Source: Alphaproteobacteria bacterium (lineage in GTDB: Bacteria; Pseudomonadota; Alphaproteobacteria; SHVP01). From it: a DNA stretch of 8,859 nt. The first letter of the stretch is position 1. Every line of letters starts with the position of its first letter. Made by a program: the position numbers and the translations under genes. The notes under the pieces were generated by a model. That model was not told the origin of the DNA, made no database searches, and worked only from the letters and a program-made list of their open reading frames with translations. Location of the stretch: NCBI GenBank assembly GCA_026421105.1, contig JAPKDI010000039.1, positions 1 to 8,859 of the forward strand. The letters run 5' to 3'. This document shows positions 1 to 6,908 of this stretch, piece after piece.

Positions 1-15
1 TGCGGCTATCTAGGT

Positions 16-1632
16 TTGACCATCGCAGAAAAAGCGCAGGAGGTCTGGGTGCCCAGCCTTGACGACATCGGATTTCACAACACCGGATCGGTTCATTGGA
101 ATCTGGCCGCGCCCCGACTTTACGAAGAGGCGATCCTGCGCGGCGAGGGCAATCTTGCTGACGGCGGTGCGCTAGTTGTTCTGACGGGGGTCCACACCGG
201 TCGTTCAGCCAAAGACAAGTTCATCGTTCGCGAACCCGAAAATGAGGCAAACATTTGGTGGGGCGCGGTCAATAAAGACATTGATATCGGCCATTACATG
301 GCGCTGCGCCAACGCATGCTGGCCTACCTGCAAGGCCGCGATTTGTTCGTTCAAGATTGTTGGGCGGGCGCGGATTCGCGCTATCGCCTGGGTGTTCGAG
401 TCATTACTGAAGCCGCCTGGCACAGTTTGTTCGCGCAAAACATGTTCATCGCCCCGACAGCGGATGAACTGGCGTCGTTCGTTCCTGGGTTCACGATCAT
501 TCAAGCGCCCGGCTTTGAGGCCGATCCGGCCATTGATGGCACCCGGAGTGAGACGTTCATCGTCGTCAACTTTGCTGACAAGACCGTGCTGATCGGCGGT
601 ACGTCGTACGCCGGTGAGATCAAGAAATCGGTTTTCTCGATCCTGAACTACATGCTGCCCGAAAGCCGCGTGCTGCCAATGCACTGTTCGGTCAATGTTG
701 GCGCACAGGGTGATTCGGCGGTCTTCTTTGGGTTGTCCGGAACGGGCAAGACCACACTGTCAGCCGACCCCAACCGCCGCCTGGTTGGTGACGACGAGCA
801 TGGTTGGAGCGACAACGGTCTGTTTAATTTTGAGGGCGGTTGCTATGCCAAGGTGATCCGGCTCAGCGCCGAAGCAGAGCCCGAGATTTTCGCGACGACC
901 AGCCACTTTGGCACGGTTCTCGAAAACGTGGTGGTCGACGAGGCCACACGGGCCCTTGATCTTCATAGCGCGCAGCACACTGAGAACACGCGGGCATCTT
1001 ATCCAATCGATTTTATTCCCAACATTATCGATGCGGGCGTTGCGGGGCATCCGCGGAACGTGATCATGCTAACGGCGGACGCGTTCGGCGTTCTTCCGCC
1101 GATCTCACGGCTGACTACGCAACAAGCGATGTATCACTTCCTGTCGGGCTACACGGCCAAAGTGGCTGGGACCGAAAAGGGACTTGGCAACGAGCCAGAG
1201 GCAACATTCTCCACGTGTTTTGGTGCCCCGTTTATGCCGCGACATCCGTCGGTCTACGCAAGCTTGCTCGGCGAAAAAATCGTGTCGCAAAACGTGACCT
1301 GTTGGCTGGTCAATACCGGTTGGACAGGTGGGGCCTACGGCGTTGGCGAGCGAATATCGATCAAGTATACGCGCGCCCTCTTGAATGCTGCGCTCCATGG
1401 CGGCTTGGATGCCGTGACGTTTGAGCTTGACCCGCATTTTGGGTTGAGCGTGCCACAGGCTTGCGAAGGCGTACCGTCCGATGTTTTGAACCCTCGCGAT
1501 ACCTGGCCTGACAAGAGTAACTACGAAAAGACCGCCGCGAACCTCGTTGGCCGCTTCGCGCAGAACTTTGTTCAGTTTGAACAATATGTCGAAGATGACG
1601 TCCGCGCTGCCGCGCCGCGCGCCGCCGCTTAG
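16..1632 (+). CDS. pckA: Phosphoenolpyruvate carboxykinase (ATP)
   Basis: This cytoplasmic enzyme converts oxaloacetate and ATP to phosphoenolpyruvate, CO2 and ADP, the committing step of gluconeogenesis from TCA-cycle carbon. The product is 538 residues, the usual length for the ATP-type family. Visible motifs in order are: substrate-binding TGRS with Arg63; [10 protein letters not shown] (195-204) with the metal/substrate lysines; MHCS with His223; the P-loop GLSGTGKTT (239-247); the kinase-2 acidic pair Asp259-Asp260 in [17 protein letters not shown] (270-279); the TR-SYP arginine (Arg326); and the adenine/nucleotide region NTGWTGG followed by ERISIK (Arg446). All expected catalytic residues seem present, so it should be active. 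The C-terminus is Ala-rich. The start given is TTG at 16, with no clear ribosome binding site, and the frame is open back to base 1, so the true start may lie outside the window. The family assignment is near certain; the start is not. Confidence 0.96.
   Translation: MTIAEKAQEVWVPSLDDIGFHNTGSVHWNLAAPRLYEEAILRGEGNLADGGALVVLTGVHTGRSAKDKFIVREPENEANIWWGAVNKDIDIGHYMALRQRMLAYLQGRDLFVQDCWAGADSRYRLGVRVITEAAWHSLFAQNMFIAPTADELASFVPGFTIIQAPGFEADPAIDGTRSETFIVVNFADKTVLIGGTSYAGEIKKSVFSILNYMLPESRVLPMHCSVNVGAQGDSAVFFGLSGTGKTTLSADPNRRLVGDDEHGWSDNGLFNFEGGCYAKVIRLSAEAEPEIFATTSHFGTVLENVVVDEATRALDLHSAQHTENTRASYPIDFIPNIIDAGVAGHPRNVIMLTADAFGVLPPISRLTTQQAMYHFLSGYTAKVAGTEKGLGNEPEATFSTCFGAPFMPRHPSVYASLLGEKIVSQNVTCWLVNTGWTGGAYGVGERISIKYTRALLNAALHGGLDAVTFELDPHFGLSVPQACEGVPSDVLNPRDTWPDKSNYEKTAANLVGRFAQNFVQFEQYVEDDVRAAAPRAAA
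1568..1584. repeat. Perfect 7-bp inverted repeat inside the 3' end of pckA
   Basis: TTGTTCA and TGAACAA flank a 3-base GTT spacer in a locally AT-rich patch. It lies within codons for Phe-Val-Gln-Phe-Glu-Gln near the PckA C-terminus. The arms could form a small hairpin or resemble a dimeric operator. However, the sequence is constrained by coding, so chance is a good explanation. No known operator was recognised. Confidence 0.3.
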
Positions 1633-1664
1633 GCGTTCCTGCCAACACCGGCCTAAACTGACCT

Positions 1665-1681
1665 GACGGCCGCGCGCCGTC
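1665..1681 (+). terminator. GC-rich hairpin in the pckA-tsaE gap, weak terminator candidate
   Basis: A perfect 6-bp stem, GACGGC paired with GCCGTC, encloses a CGCGC loop 32 bases after the pckA stop codon. No run of T follows, so it is not a classical Rho-independent terminator. It could pause transcription, stabilise the pckA mRNA 3' end, or be chance in GC-rich DNA. The rest of the 73-base gap (1633-1705) shows no convincing -35/-10 promoter pair. Confidence 0.25.
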
Positions 1682-1693
1682 TGCGCTGAACGT

Positions 1694-1700
1694 GGGAGAG
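1694..1700 (+). promoter_or_regulatory. Ribosome binding site of tsaE
   Basis: GGGAGAG lies 5 bases before the ATG at 1706. It is a good match to the Shine-Dalgarno consensus and supports that ATG as the tsaE start. It marks tsaE as an independently initiated first gene, whereas the genes that follow are largely coupled by overlapping stop/start codons. Confidence 0.65.
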
Positions 1701-1705
1701 ACGAC

Positions 1706-2164
1706 ATGCGCGTTCGCCTCGCCGACCATACCGCTACCAAAGCGTTCGCTGCGCATCTGTGCCAGTACTTGCGCCAAGGCGATTTGGTCACTTTTGAAGG
1801 GGAACTGGGCGTTGGCAAGACCGCGGTAGCGCGCCAAATCATTCGCACACTGAGCGAGCGCCCGGCCGAGGAAGTTGCCAGCCCGACATTCAATTTGGTT
1901 CTGATTTACGCCTTTCCGCACGTAACGATATGGCATTTTGATCTCTACCGCATTGAAGCGCCCGAAGAGACCTGGGAAATTGGTCTTGAAGACGCGCTCG
2001 CTGAAGGGATCGCGCTGGTCGAATGGCCCGACCGCCTTGGGCCCTACCTGCCAGAAGATCGGATCGACATCGGTTTGACCTACGACGGACCCGGACGGGC
2101 CGCGGAGGTTATTGGGCGAGGCGCGTTTAAAGACCGTGTTCGCGCGTGGCAGGCGCCGGCATGA
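1706..2164 (+). CDS. tsaE: tRNA threonylcarbamoyladenosine biosynthesis ATPase TsaE
   Basis: TsaE is the small P-loop ATPase that works with TsaB and TsaD in the cytoplasm to install N6-threonylcarbamoyladenosine at position 37 of ANN-decoding tRNAs. The 152-residue length is typical of the family. The motifs are plain: Walker A GELGVGKT (32-39), the SPTF switch segment (59-62), HFDLYR (77-82) and the family signature EWPDRL (106-111). The start is an ATG with a strong ribosome binding site 5 bases upstream. Its stop codon overlaps the amgK start as ATGA. In many rhizobia I recall TsaE being the N-terminal half of a fusion with the downstream phosphotransferase, whereas here the two are separate proteins. 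None of its partner genes (tsaB, tsaC, tsaD) is in the window. The identification is confident. Confidence 0.95.
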   Translation: MRVRLADHTATKAFAAHLCQYLRQGDLVTFEGELGVGKTAVARQIIRTLSERPAEEVASPTFNLVLIYAFPHVTIWHFDLYRIEAPEETWEIGLEDALAEGIALVEWPDRLGPYLPEDRIDIGLTYDGPGRAAEVIGRGAFKDRVRAWQAPA

Positions 2165-3171
2165 CGGCGCGAGCGCAAGCGGCAGAGCATTTCGTTGCAT
2201 CTGCAGGATGGGCTGGCGCGACCATTGAACCGCTGAGCGGCGATGCTTCGTTTCGCCGCTACTTCCGGGTCTCGGCTGGGTCGCGCCGGGCGATCGTGAT
2301 GGATGCACCGCCAGATCGCGAGGACGTCAAACCGTTCTTGCACATCGCGGCGGCACTGCGTGGATTTGGCTATTCCGCACCCGCTGTTTTGGCGGCCGAC
2401 CCTGTGCGGGGCTTCCTCCTACTCGAAGATCTCGGCGACGACCTCTTCAACGTTGTTCTCGCACGTGAACCGGCCGAGGCGCCACTATACGACGCGGCAG
2501 TCGATCTGCTGCGTGACCTCCACGGCCGGACGGTGCCCGACGACGTACCCCATTTTGGTAGCGCGCGCGCGTTGCGCGAGGTCCGCCTGTTCTGTGAATG
2601 GACCTTACCGGCTCTAACTGGCGCTGTGCCCAACGTAGAGGTGATTGAGACGTTCATGACGCTATGGGAACAGGCATTGGTGCAGTTGGTCGATGCGGCA
2701 TCTGTTCTGTGTTTATTTGATTACCACGCCGAAAACTTGATCTGGCTGCCGCAGCGCATCGGATTGCGCCGTGTCGGGTTACTTGATTTCCAAGACGCTG
2801 TAGGAGGCCCCGCCGTTTACGATCTCGTTTCGTTGCTCGAGGACGCGCGCCGAGACGTCTCGTCCGAGACCGTGGACCGGGCGCTTTCACGGTATCTGGC
2901 GGGGGCATCTACCGAAAGTCGCGAGACATTTTTGGCGCGCTATGCGCTGGCCGGCGCCCAGCGGAACACGCGAATCCTAGGTGTGTTCGGTCGCTTGTTC
3001 TTGCGCGATGACAAGGCCGGCTACCTCGCCCTGATGCCGCGGGTCTGGCGGCATTTGGAGAACGATTTGCGCGCGCCGCACCTGGCGGACCTGCGCGATT
3101 GGTTTGACCGCAACGTGCCTACGGAAATTCGACGCACCGCGCCGAACCTCCAAACGTTCGTTGCGCCATGA
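2161..3171 (+). CDS. amgK: N-acetylmuramate/N-acetylglucosamine kinase AmgK (aminoglycoside phosphotransferase family)
   Basis: AmgK phosphorylates the anomeric carbon of N-acetylmuramate (and GlcNAc) with ATP. The MurNAc-alpha-1-phosphate it makes is the substrate of MurU, encoded next. The 336-residue protein has the APH/choline-kinase fold. SGDASFRRYFR (26-36) forms the nucleotide-binding loop, MDAPP (47-51) follows it, LLEDLGDD (87-94) is the hinge, and LCLFDYHAENL (183-193) is the catalytic loop with Asp187 and Asn192. LLDFQDA (207-213) carries the metal-binding Asp209, and the C-terminal helical region includes QRNTRILGVFGRL. The ATG at 2161 is chosen over the in-frame GTG at 2146 because it makes a 4-base ATGA overlap with the tsaE stop and has AGG 7 bases upstream. 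An oddity is Phe186 just before the catalytic Asp, where I expect Arg or His-Arg. The family is certain; the precise substrate is inferred from murU adjacency. Confidence 0.9.
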   Translation: MTARAQAAEHFVASAGWAGATIEPLSGDASFRRYFRVSAGSRRAIVMDAPPDREDVKPFLHIAAALRGFGYSAPAVLAADPVRGFLLLEDLGDDLFNVVLAREPAEAPLYDAAVDLLRDLHGRTVPDDVPHFGSARALREVRLFCEWTLPALTGAVPNVEVIETFMTLWEQALVQLVDAASVLCLFDYHAENLIWLPQRIGLRRVGLLDFQDAVGGPAVYDLVSLLEDARRDVSSETVDRALSRYLAGASTESRETFLARYALAGAQRNTRILGVFGRLFLRDDKAGYLALMPRVWRHLENDLRAPHLADLRDWFDRNVPTEIRRTAPNLQTFVAP

Positions 3172-3875
3172 GTAATGCGTCGCGAACCGCCATGGTACTC
3201 GCTGCAGGCCTCGGTCGACGACTGGGTGAAATTGGCACGCGCACGCCAAAGCCCCTGATCCGAGTCGGCGACAAAACGCTTCTCGATCATGTCTTGGATG
3301 AACTCGCGGCGGGAGGCGTCAAAGACGCGGTGGTGAATGTGCACCATCTTGCCCCCAAGCTTCGCGAACATCTCGGAGCGCGTACCCCGCGACCTCACGT
3401 AACAATTTCAGACGAGACCGACCGCCTGATGGATACCGGTGGAGGCGTAGCTAAGGCACTCCCGCTTATCGCATCAAACGAGTTTGTCGTGGCCGCCAGC
3501 GATGTAATCCGACGGGGTGGTGGCTTGGAAGCCCTCTTTGCGGCGTGGAATGAAGCTCGGATGGATATGCTCATGCTCCTGCACCCGCGTGAGACCGCGA
3601 CCGGTTTCGACGGCGCCGGTGATTTCTTTCTCAATGCGTCGGGCCGACCCGCCCGGCGCGGCAATGCGGCCCTGGCGCCGTTTGTCTATGCCGGATTATT
3701 CGTCTGTCATCGCCGCGTATACGACGATGTTCCAGCTGGCCCCTTCTCCAACAATCTTGTTTGGGACCGCGTCAATGCCGCAGGTAGGCTCTTTGGGCTT
3801 GTCCATGAGGGCGATTGGTTTCACGTCGGAACGCCTGCGGCGATCACCCTCGCTGACGACGCATTCGGGGATTAG
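3168..3875 (+). CDS. murU: N-acetylmuramate alpha-1-phosphate uridylyltransferase MurU
   Basis: MurU joins UTP and MurNAc-alpha-1-phosphate to give UDP-MurNAc and pyrophosphate, completing the AmgK/MurU peptidoglycan recycling route that bypasses de novo MurA/MurB synthesis. In Pseudomonas putida this route underlies intrinsic fosfomycin tolerance. The 235-residue protein is a typical RmlA-like nucleotidyltransferase. It has the glycine-rich loop LAAGLGRRLG (11-20), TPKPL (26-30) with Lys28, the SDE segment (81-83), DTGGGV (89-94), Ser111-Asp112 as the probable metal-binding position, and DWFHVGTP (216-223). Two positions look unusual: Arg17 where GxGTR is common, and His219 where many nucleotidyltransferases have Asp in W-x-D-x-GT. 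The ATG overlaps the amgK stop as ATGA, and there is no clear ribosome binding site, so translation is probably coupled. A related sugar-1-phosphate nucleotidyltransferase is the alternative, but the adjacent amgK makes MurU much likelier. Confidence 0.9.
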   Translation: MSNASRTAMVLAAGLGRRLGEIGTRTPKPLIRVGDKTLLDHVLDELAAGGVKDAVVNVHHLAPKLREHLGARTPRPHVTISDETDRLMDTGGGVAKALPLIASNEFVVAASDVIRRGGGLEALFAAWNEARMDMLMLLHPRETATGFDGAGDFFLNASGRPARRGNAALAPFVYAGLFVCHRRVYDDVPAGPFSNNLVWDRVNAAGRLFGLVHEGDWFHVGTPAAITLADDAFGD

Positions 3876-6800
3876 GTGGCACGCGACCTTCAGAGAGATC
3901 TATTCGGCGAAACGGACGGTGCGCCGTCCGCCGCTACCGCCCGCGTCCTATCGATCCCAGCGGGTGTGCCGTTTGTCGACTCGTTAGCCGCTGGACTAAT
4001 CGAACGATACCGCGACGCGCCGGGACTTAGCCGGGTACGCGTGTTGGTGCCGACACGACGTTCGGTACGTGCCCTGCACAATGCGTTTCTTCGTCAGAGT
4101 GGCGGTCGACCGATGTTACTGCCGCACATACGCCCCATCGGTGACGTCGATGTGGAAGAACTGGCCTTAAACTCGCTTATCGCGGAGGCCCTTGGTCGTG
4201 AGGGTAGCCGCATCGCTGATATCCCGCCGGCAGTCCCAAGCGCTCTGCGCCAGCTCTTGATGACCCGTATTATTATGAAGTGGAGCCGTCGCTACGATGC
4301 CGCGCCGCGCGAACCCGGCCATGCCGCGCATCTCGCGCGAGAACTCGCCCGTTTTATTGACCAAGTGCACACCGAAGATCTGTCGTTCGATGGGTTGCGC
4401 GCGCTTGTGCCTGATGACTTGGCTCACCATTGGCAAAAGACGTTAGAATTTCTCCAAATTGTTACCAAGGAATGGCCGGCGGTTCTAGCAACCCTGGGCT
4501 ACGTCGATCCGCCACGTCACCGCAATGCATTGCTTGCGGCGCTCGCCGACCATTGGGCCCGCGAACCGCCGCAAGACCCTATTGTGGCAGCGGGGTCGAC
4601 CGGCAGCACCCCTGCGACGGCACGCCTGCTCAGCGTTGTTGGCACGCTGCCGAACGGTAGCGTCATTTTGCCCGGGTTGGATCGGCGGTTGGACGATGCG
4701 GCGTGGGAGATGATCGGGCAGACCCACCCACAATTCGGCATGAAGCAACTGCTTGAGCGCATGAGTGTCGGCCGAGCTGATGTCGGCGACTGGGACACAA
4801 TGACAGGCGGCGCGGTGGAACCCCGCGTGCACCTTTTGTCCGAAGTCATGCGCCCGGCCGATGCGACGGATCAATGGCACCGGACCCGGACAATGCTTGA
4901 TGGCGCCCTTAGCGGTCTCACGCGGATCGAGTGTCCGGGACTGCGCGAGGAAGCCGGAGTCATTGCGCTTGTCCTACGTGAGGCGCTTGAGACCCCCGGC
5001 AAGACGGCCGCCCTCGTGACGGCGGATCGCGCTTTGGCGCGGCGCGTAGCCGCAGAGCTACAACGCTGGGAGATTTCGGTCGACGATTCGGGCGGTGTGC
5101 CGTTGGGTCAAACCGCTCCAGGCGCGTTTATGCGGCTCATTCTGCGGATGATTGCCAATGATCTAACGCCGGTACCCTTACTCGCGGCGCTCAAACATCC
5201 GCTTTGCGCGGGTGGCGATGCGCCTGGTCGCTTTCGTGCGCGGGTCCGTCAGCTCGAACTGGCGATCTTGCGCGGCCCACGTCCAGGGGCCGGCTTCAAG
5301 AATTTGCACATTGCGCTTGGCCGTCGTGAAAATACGGCAGCCCTCTCGGGCTGGCTGCGCGCGATCGAAAAGTCGGCCAAGCCTCTCATGGCGGCACTGC
5401 GAAGCCGCGACGCACCCCTGAAAGATCTGATTGATGCCCACCTCGCATTTGCAGAGGCCCTTGCAGCGAGCGATACCGAACCCGGTGCGGCGCGGTTGTG
5501 GCTTGGCGACGCCGGCGAAGCGTTATCGGATCTCTTCCGTGATGTTCTCGATGGAGTTGCCGGGTTGCCGAGCATACGCGGTGCCGACTACCCGGATCTC
5601 CTCGAAGCACTGATGGCTGATCGCGTCGTCCGTCCGCGTTTTGGCGGGCATCCTCGCCTGGCCATATGGGGGCCGCTGGAAGCGCGCTTGCAACAGGCCG
5701 ATCTTCTAATTCTAGGTGGCCTAAACGAAGGCAAATGGCCGCCGGAAATGGAGACTGATCCATGGCTGAGTAGGCCGATGCGGCGGCAGTTTGGCCTGCC
5801 ACTACCTGAGCGCCGCGTTGGCTTGTCGGCCCATGACTTCGTCCAAAGTGCCTCCGCACCAGAAGTCGTTTTGACTAGGGCGTTGAAGGTCGACGGCACA
5901 CCGACCGTTGCGTCGCGGTGGCTGTTGCGCCTTGAAACGCTGGTTGGGCCGCCGCAGGACGCGGAAGACACGCGCGCCGCGCGCTACGTTGGTTGGATGC
6001 ACCGCTTGGACTGGGATGGAAAAGCGCGCTCGGTCGCGCCACCGGCCTTTGCGCCCCCGGTCGCGGCACGGCCGCGTGAGCTTTCGGCGACCGATGTCGA
6101 ACTTCTTGTGCGCAATCCCTATGGCCTCTTTGCCAAGAAAATCTTGCGTCTGCGACCGCTCGATCCCATTGATGCCTCACCGGGTGCCGCCGACCGCGGC
6201 TCATTCATCCATGAAGCGCTCGACGCTTTCGTCACGGCGTATCCAGATGATTTACCGGCCGACCCCATCGAGGAACTCCACGAATTAGGCCAAAAGGCCT
6301 TCGGCGATACGTTGGAGGAACCGATCGTCACTGCGTTTTGGTGGCCCTGGTTCGAGCAGATTGCGGCTTGGTTCGTCGACTTTGAGCGTGACCGGCGGCA
6401 GACCACAAAGACCGTCGCGAGCGAATCAAAAGGCACTTGGACGTTCGAAAGCAGTGGCGGCCCGGTCACAATTTCCGCTAAGGCGGACCGCATCGACCAA
6501 TTGCCGGACGGCACGTTTTCGGTGATCGACTACAAAACCGGCGCTGTACCAAGTCAGGAGGACGTAAAACTCGGGCTCAGCCCACAGTTGCTGGTCGAGG
6601 CCGTCATCGTGGAGGCCGGCGGATTCGAGGGTGTCATGCCGGCGCCGGTTTCGGAATTAGCCTACTGGAAACTTGGCGGCGCGGCCCCTGGCAAGCTTCA
6701 TCCGATACGCCTCGACAAGACTGAGGGCGAGATGGCGGATCTAGTCGCGGAAGCGCGCGAGGGCATCGAGGCCATCATCAACGCGTTCGATAATGCCGAA

Positions 6801-6908
6801 ACACCTTATCTATGCCGACCGCGACCCTTCGCGGAGCCCAGGTTTGACGACTACGAACATCTGGCACGGTTCAAAGAATGGGCCGCCGAGGGTGAGGCCG
6901 AAGAATGA
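3876..6908 (+). CDS. addB: Double-strand break repair protein AddB, alphaproteobacterial type
   Basis: AddB is the non-motor subunit of the AddAB helicase-nuclease, which resects double-strand breaks, responds to Chi and feeds RecA-dependent recombination. It has 1010 residues. The N-terminus (about 27-75) resembles UvrD-like domain 1 but has IPAGVPFVDSLAAG where a Walker A would be, so it should not hydrolyse ATP. Family-typical stretches are VILPGLDRRLDDAAW (263-277), WGPLEARLQQADLLILGG (598-615) and EGKWPP. The C-terminus is a RecB-type PD-(D/E)XK nuclease: GSFIHEALDAF with His779, KADRID with Asp871 or Asp874, IDYKTG (884-889) with Asp885 and Lys887, and Gln904. Only three cysteines occur (353, 444, 980), so the iron-sulfur cluster of Bacillus AddB is absent. 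The GTG start directly follows the murU TAG, with GGGG 5 bases upstream, and the next in-frame Met is at residue 80, too far into the domain. Confidence 0.95.
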   Translation: MARDLQRDLFGETDGAPSAATARVLSIPAGVPFVDSLAAGLIERYRDAPGLSRVRVLVPTRRSVRALHNAFLRQSGGRPMLLPHIRPIGDVDVEELALNSLIAEALGREGSRIADIPPAVPSALRQLLMTRIIMKWSRRYDAAPREPGHAAHLARELARFIDQVHTEDLSFDGLRALVPDDLAHHWQKTLEFLQIVTKEWPAVLATLGYVDPPRHRNALLAALADHWAREPPQDPIVAAGSTGSTPATARLLSVVGTLPNGSVILPGLDRRLDDAAWEMIGQTHPQFGMKQLLERMSVGRADVGDWDTMTGGAVEPRVHLLSEVMRPADATDQWHRTRTMLDGALSGLTRIECPGLREEAGVIALVLREALETPGKTAALVTADRALARRVAAELQRWEISVDDSGGVPLGQTAPGAFMRLILRMIANDLTPVPLLAALKHPLCAGGDAPGRFRARVRQLELAILRGPRPGAGFKNLHIALGRRENTAALSGWLRAIEKSAKPLMAALRSRDAPLKDLIDAHLAFAEALAASDTEPGAARLWLGDAGEALSDLFRDVLDGVAGLPSIRGADYPDLLEALMADRVVRPRFGGHPRLAIWGPLEARLQQADLLILGGLNEGKWPPEMETDPWLSRPMRRQFGLPLPERRVGLSAHDFVQSASAPEVVLTRALKVDGTPTVASRWLLRLETLVGPPQDAEDTRAARYVGWMHRLDWDGKARSVAPPAFAPPVAARPRELSATDVELLVRNPYGLFAKKILRLRPLDPIDASPGAADRGSFIHEALDAFVTAYPDDLPADPIEELHELGQKAFGDTLEEPIVTAFWWPWFEQIAAWFVDFERDRRQTTKTVASESKGTWTFESSGGPVTISAKADRIDQLPDGTFSVIDYKTGAVPSQEDVKLGLSPQLLVEAVIVEAGGFEGVMPAPVSELAYWKLGGAAPGKLHPIRLDKTEGEMADLVAEAREGIEAIINAFDNAETPYLCRPRPFAEPRFDDYEHLARFKEWAAEGEAEE
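6888..6897 (+). promoter_or_regulatory. Ribosome binding site of addA inside the addB 3' end
   Basis: GAGGGTGAGG ends 7 bases before the addA ATG at 6905 and offers two overlapping GAGG-type Shine-Dalgarno cores. It supports the ATG that overlaps the addB stop codon. It also suggests that addA can recruit ribosomes itself in addition to coupling. Confidence 0.55.

Noticed and set aside
1105..1893. Minus-strand open frame of 262 codons over the pckA 3' half and tsaE start
   Set aside because: It is a shadow of pckA and tsaE codons, with no motif and no ribosome binding context that stands out.
1361..2308. Minus-strand open frame of 315 codons crossing pckA, the gap, tsaE and amgK
   Set aside because: It lies antisense to three well-supported genes, its translation is rich in Arg, Ser, Ala and Pro with no recognisable domain, and long antisense frames are expected in GC-rich coding DNA.
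3517..3987. Plus-strand open frame of 156 codons across the murU-addB junction
   Set aside because: It is out of frame with both genes, its composition is not protein-like, and both real genes have clear motifs throughout this stretch.
3876..4115. AddB as a pseudogene because it lacks a Walker A motif
   Set aside because: Degenerate N-terminal helicase motifs are normal for AddB. The frame is full length and the nuclease motifs are intact.
5386..5859. Minus-strand open frame of 157 codons inside addB
   Set aside because: It is antisense to a conserved AddB region, with Arg/His/Gln-rich low-complexity translation and no recognisable fold.
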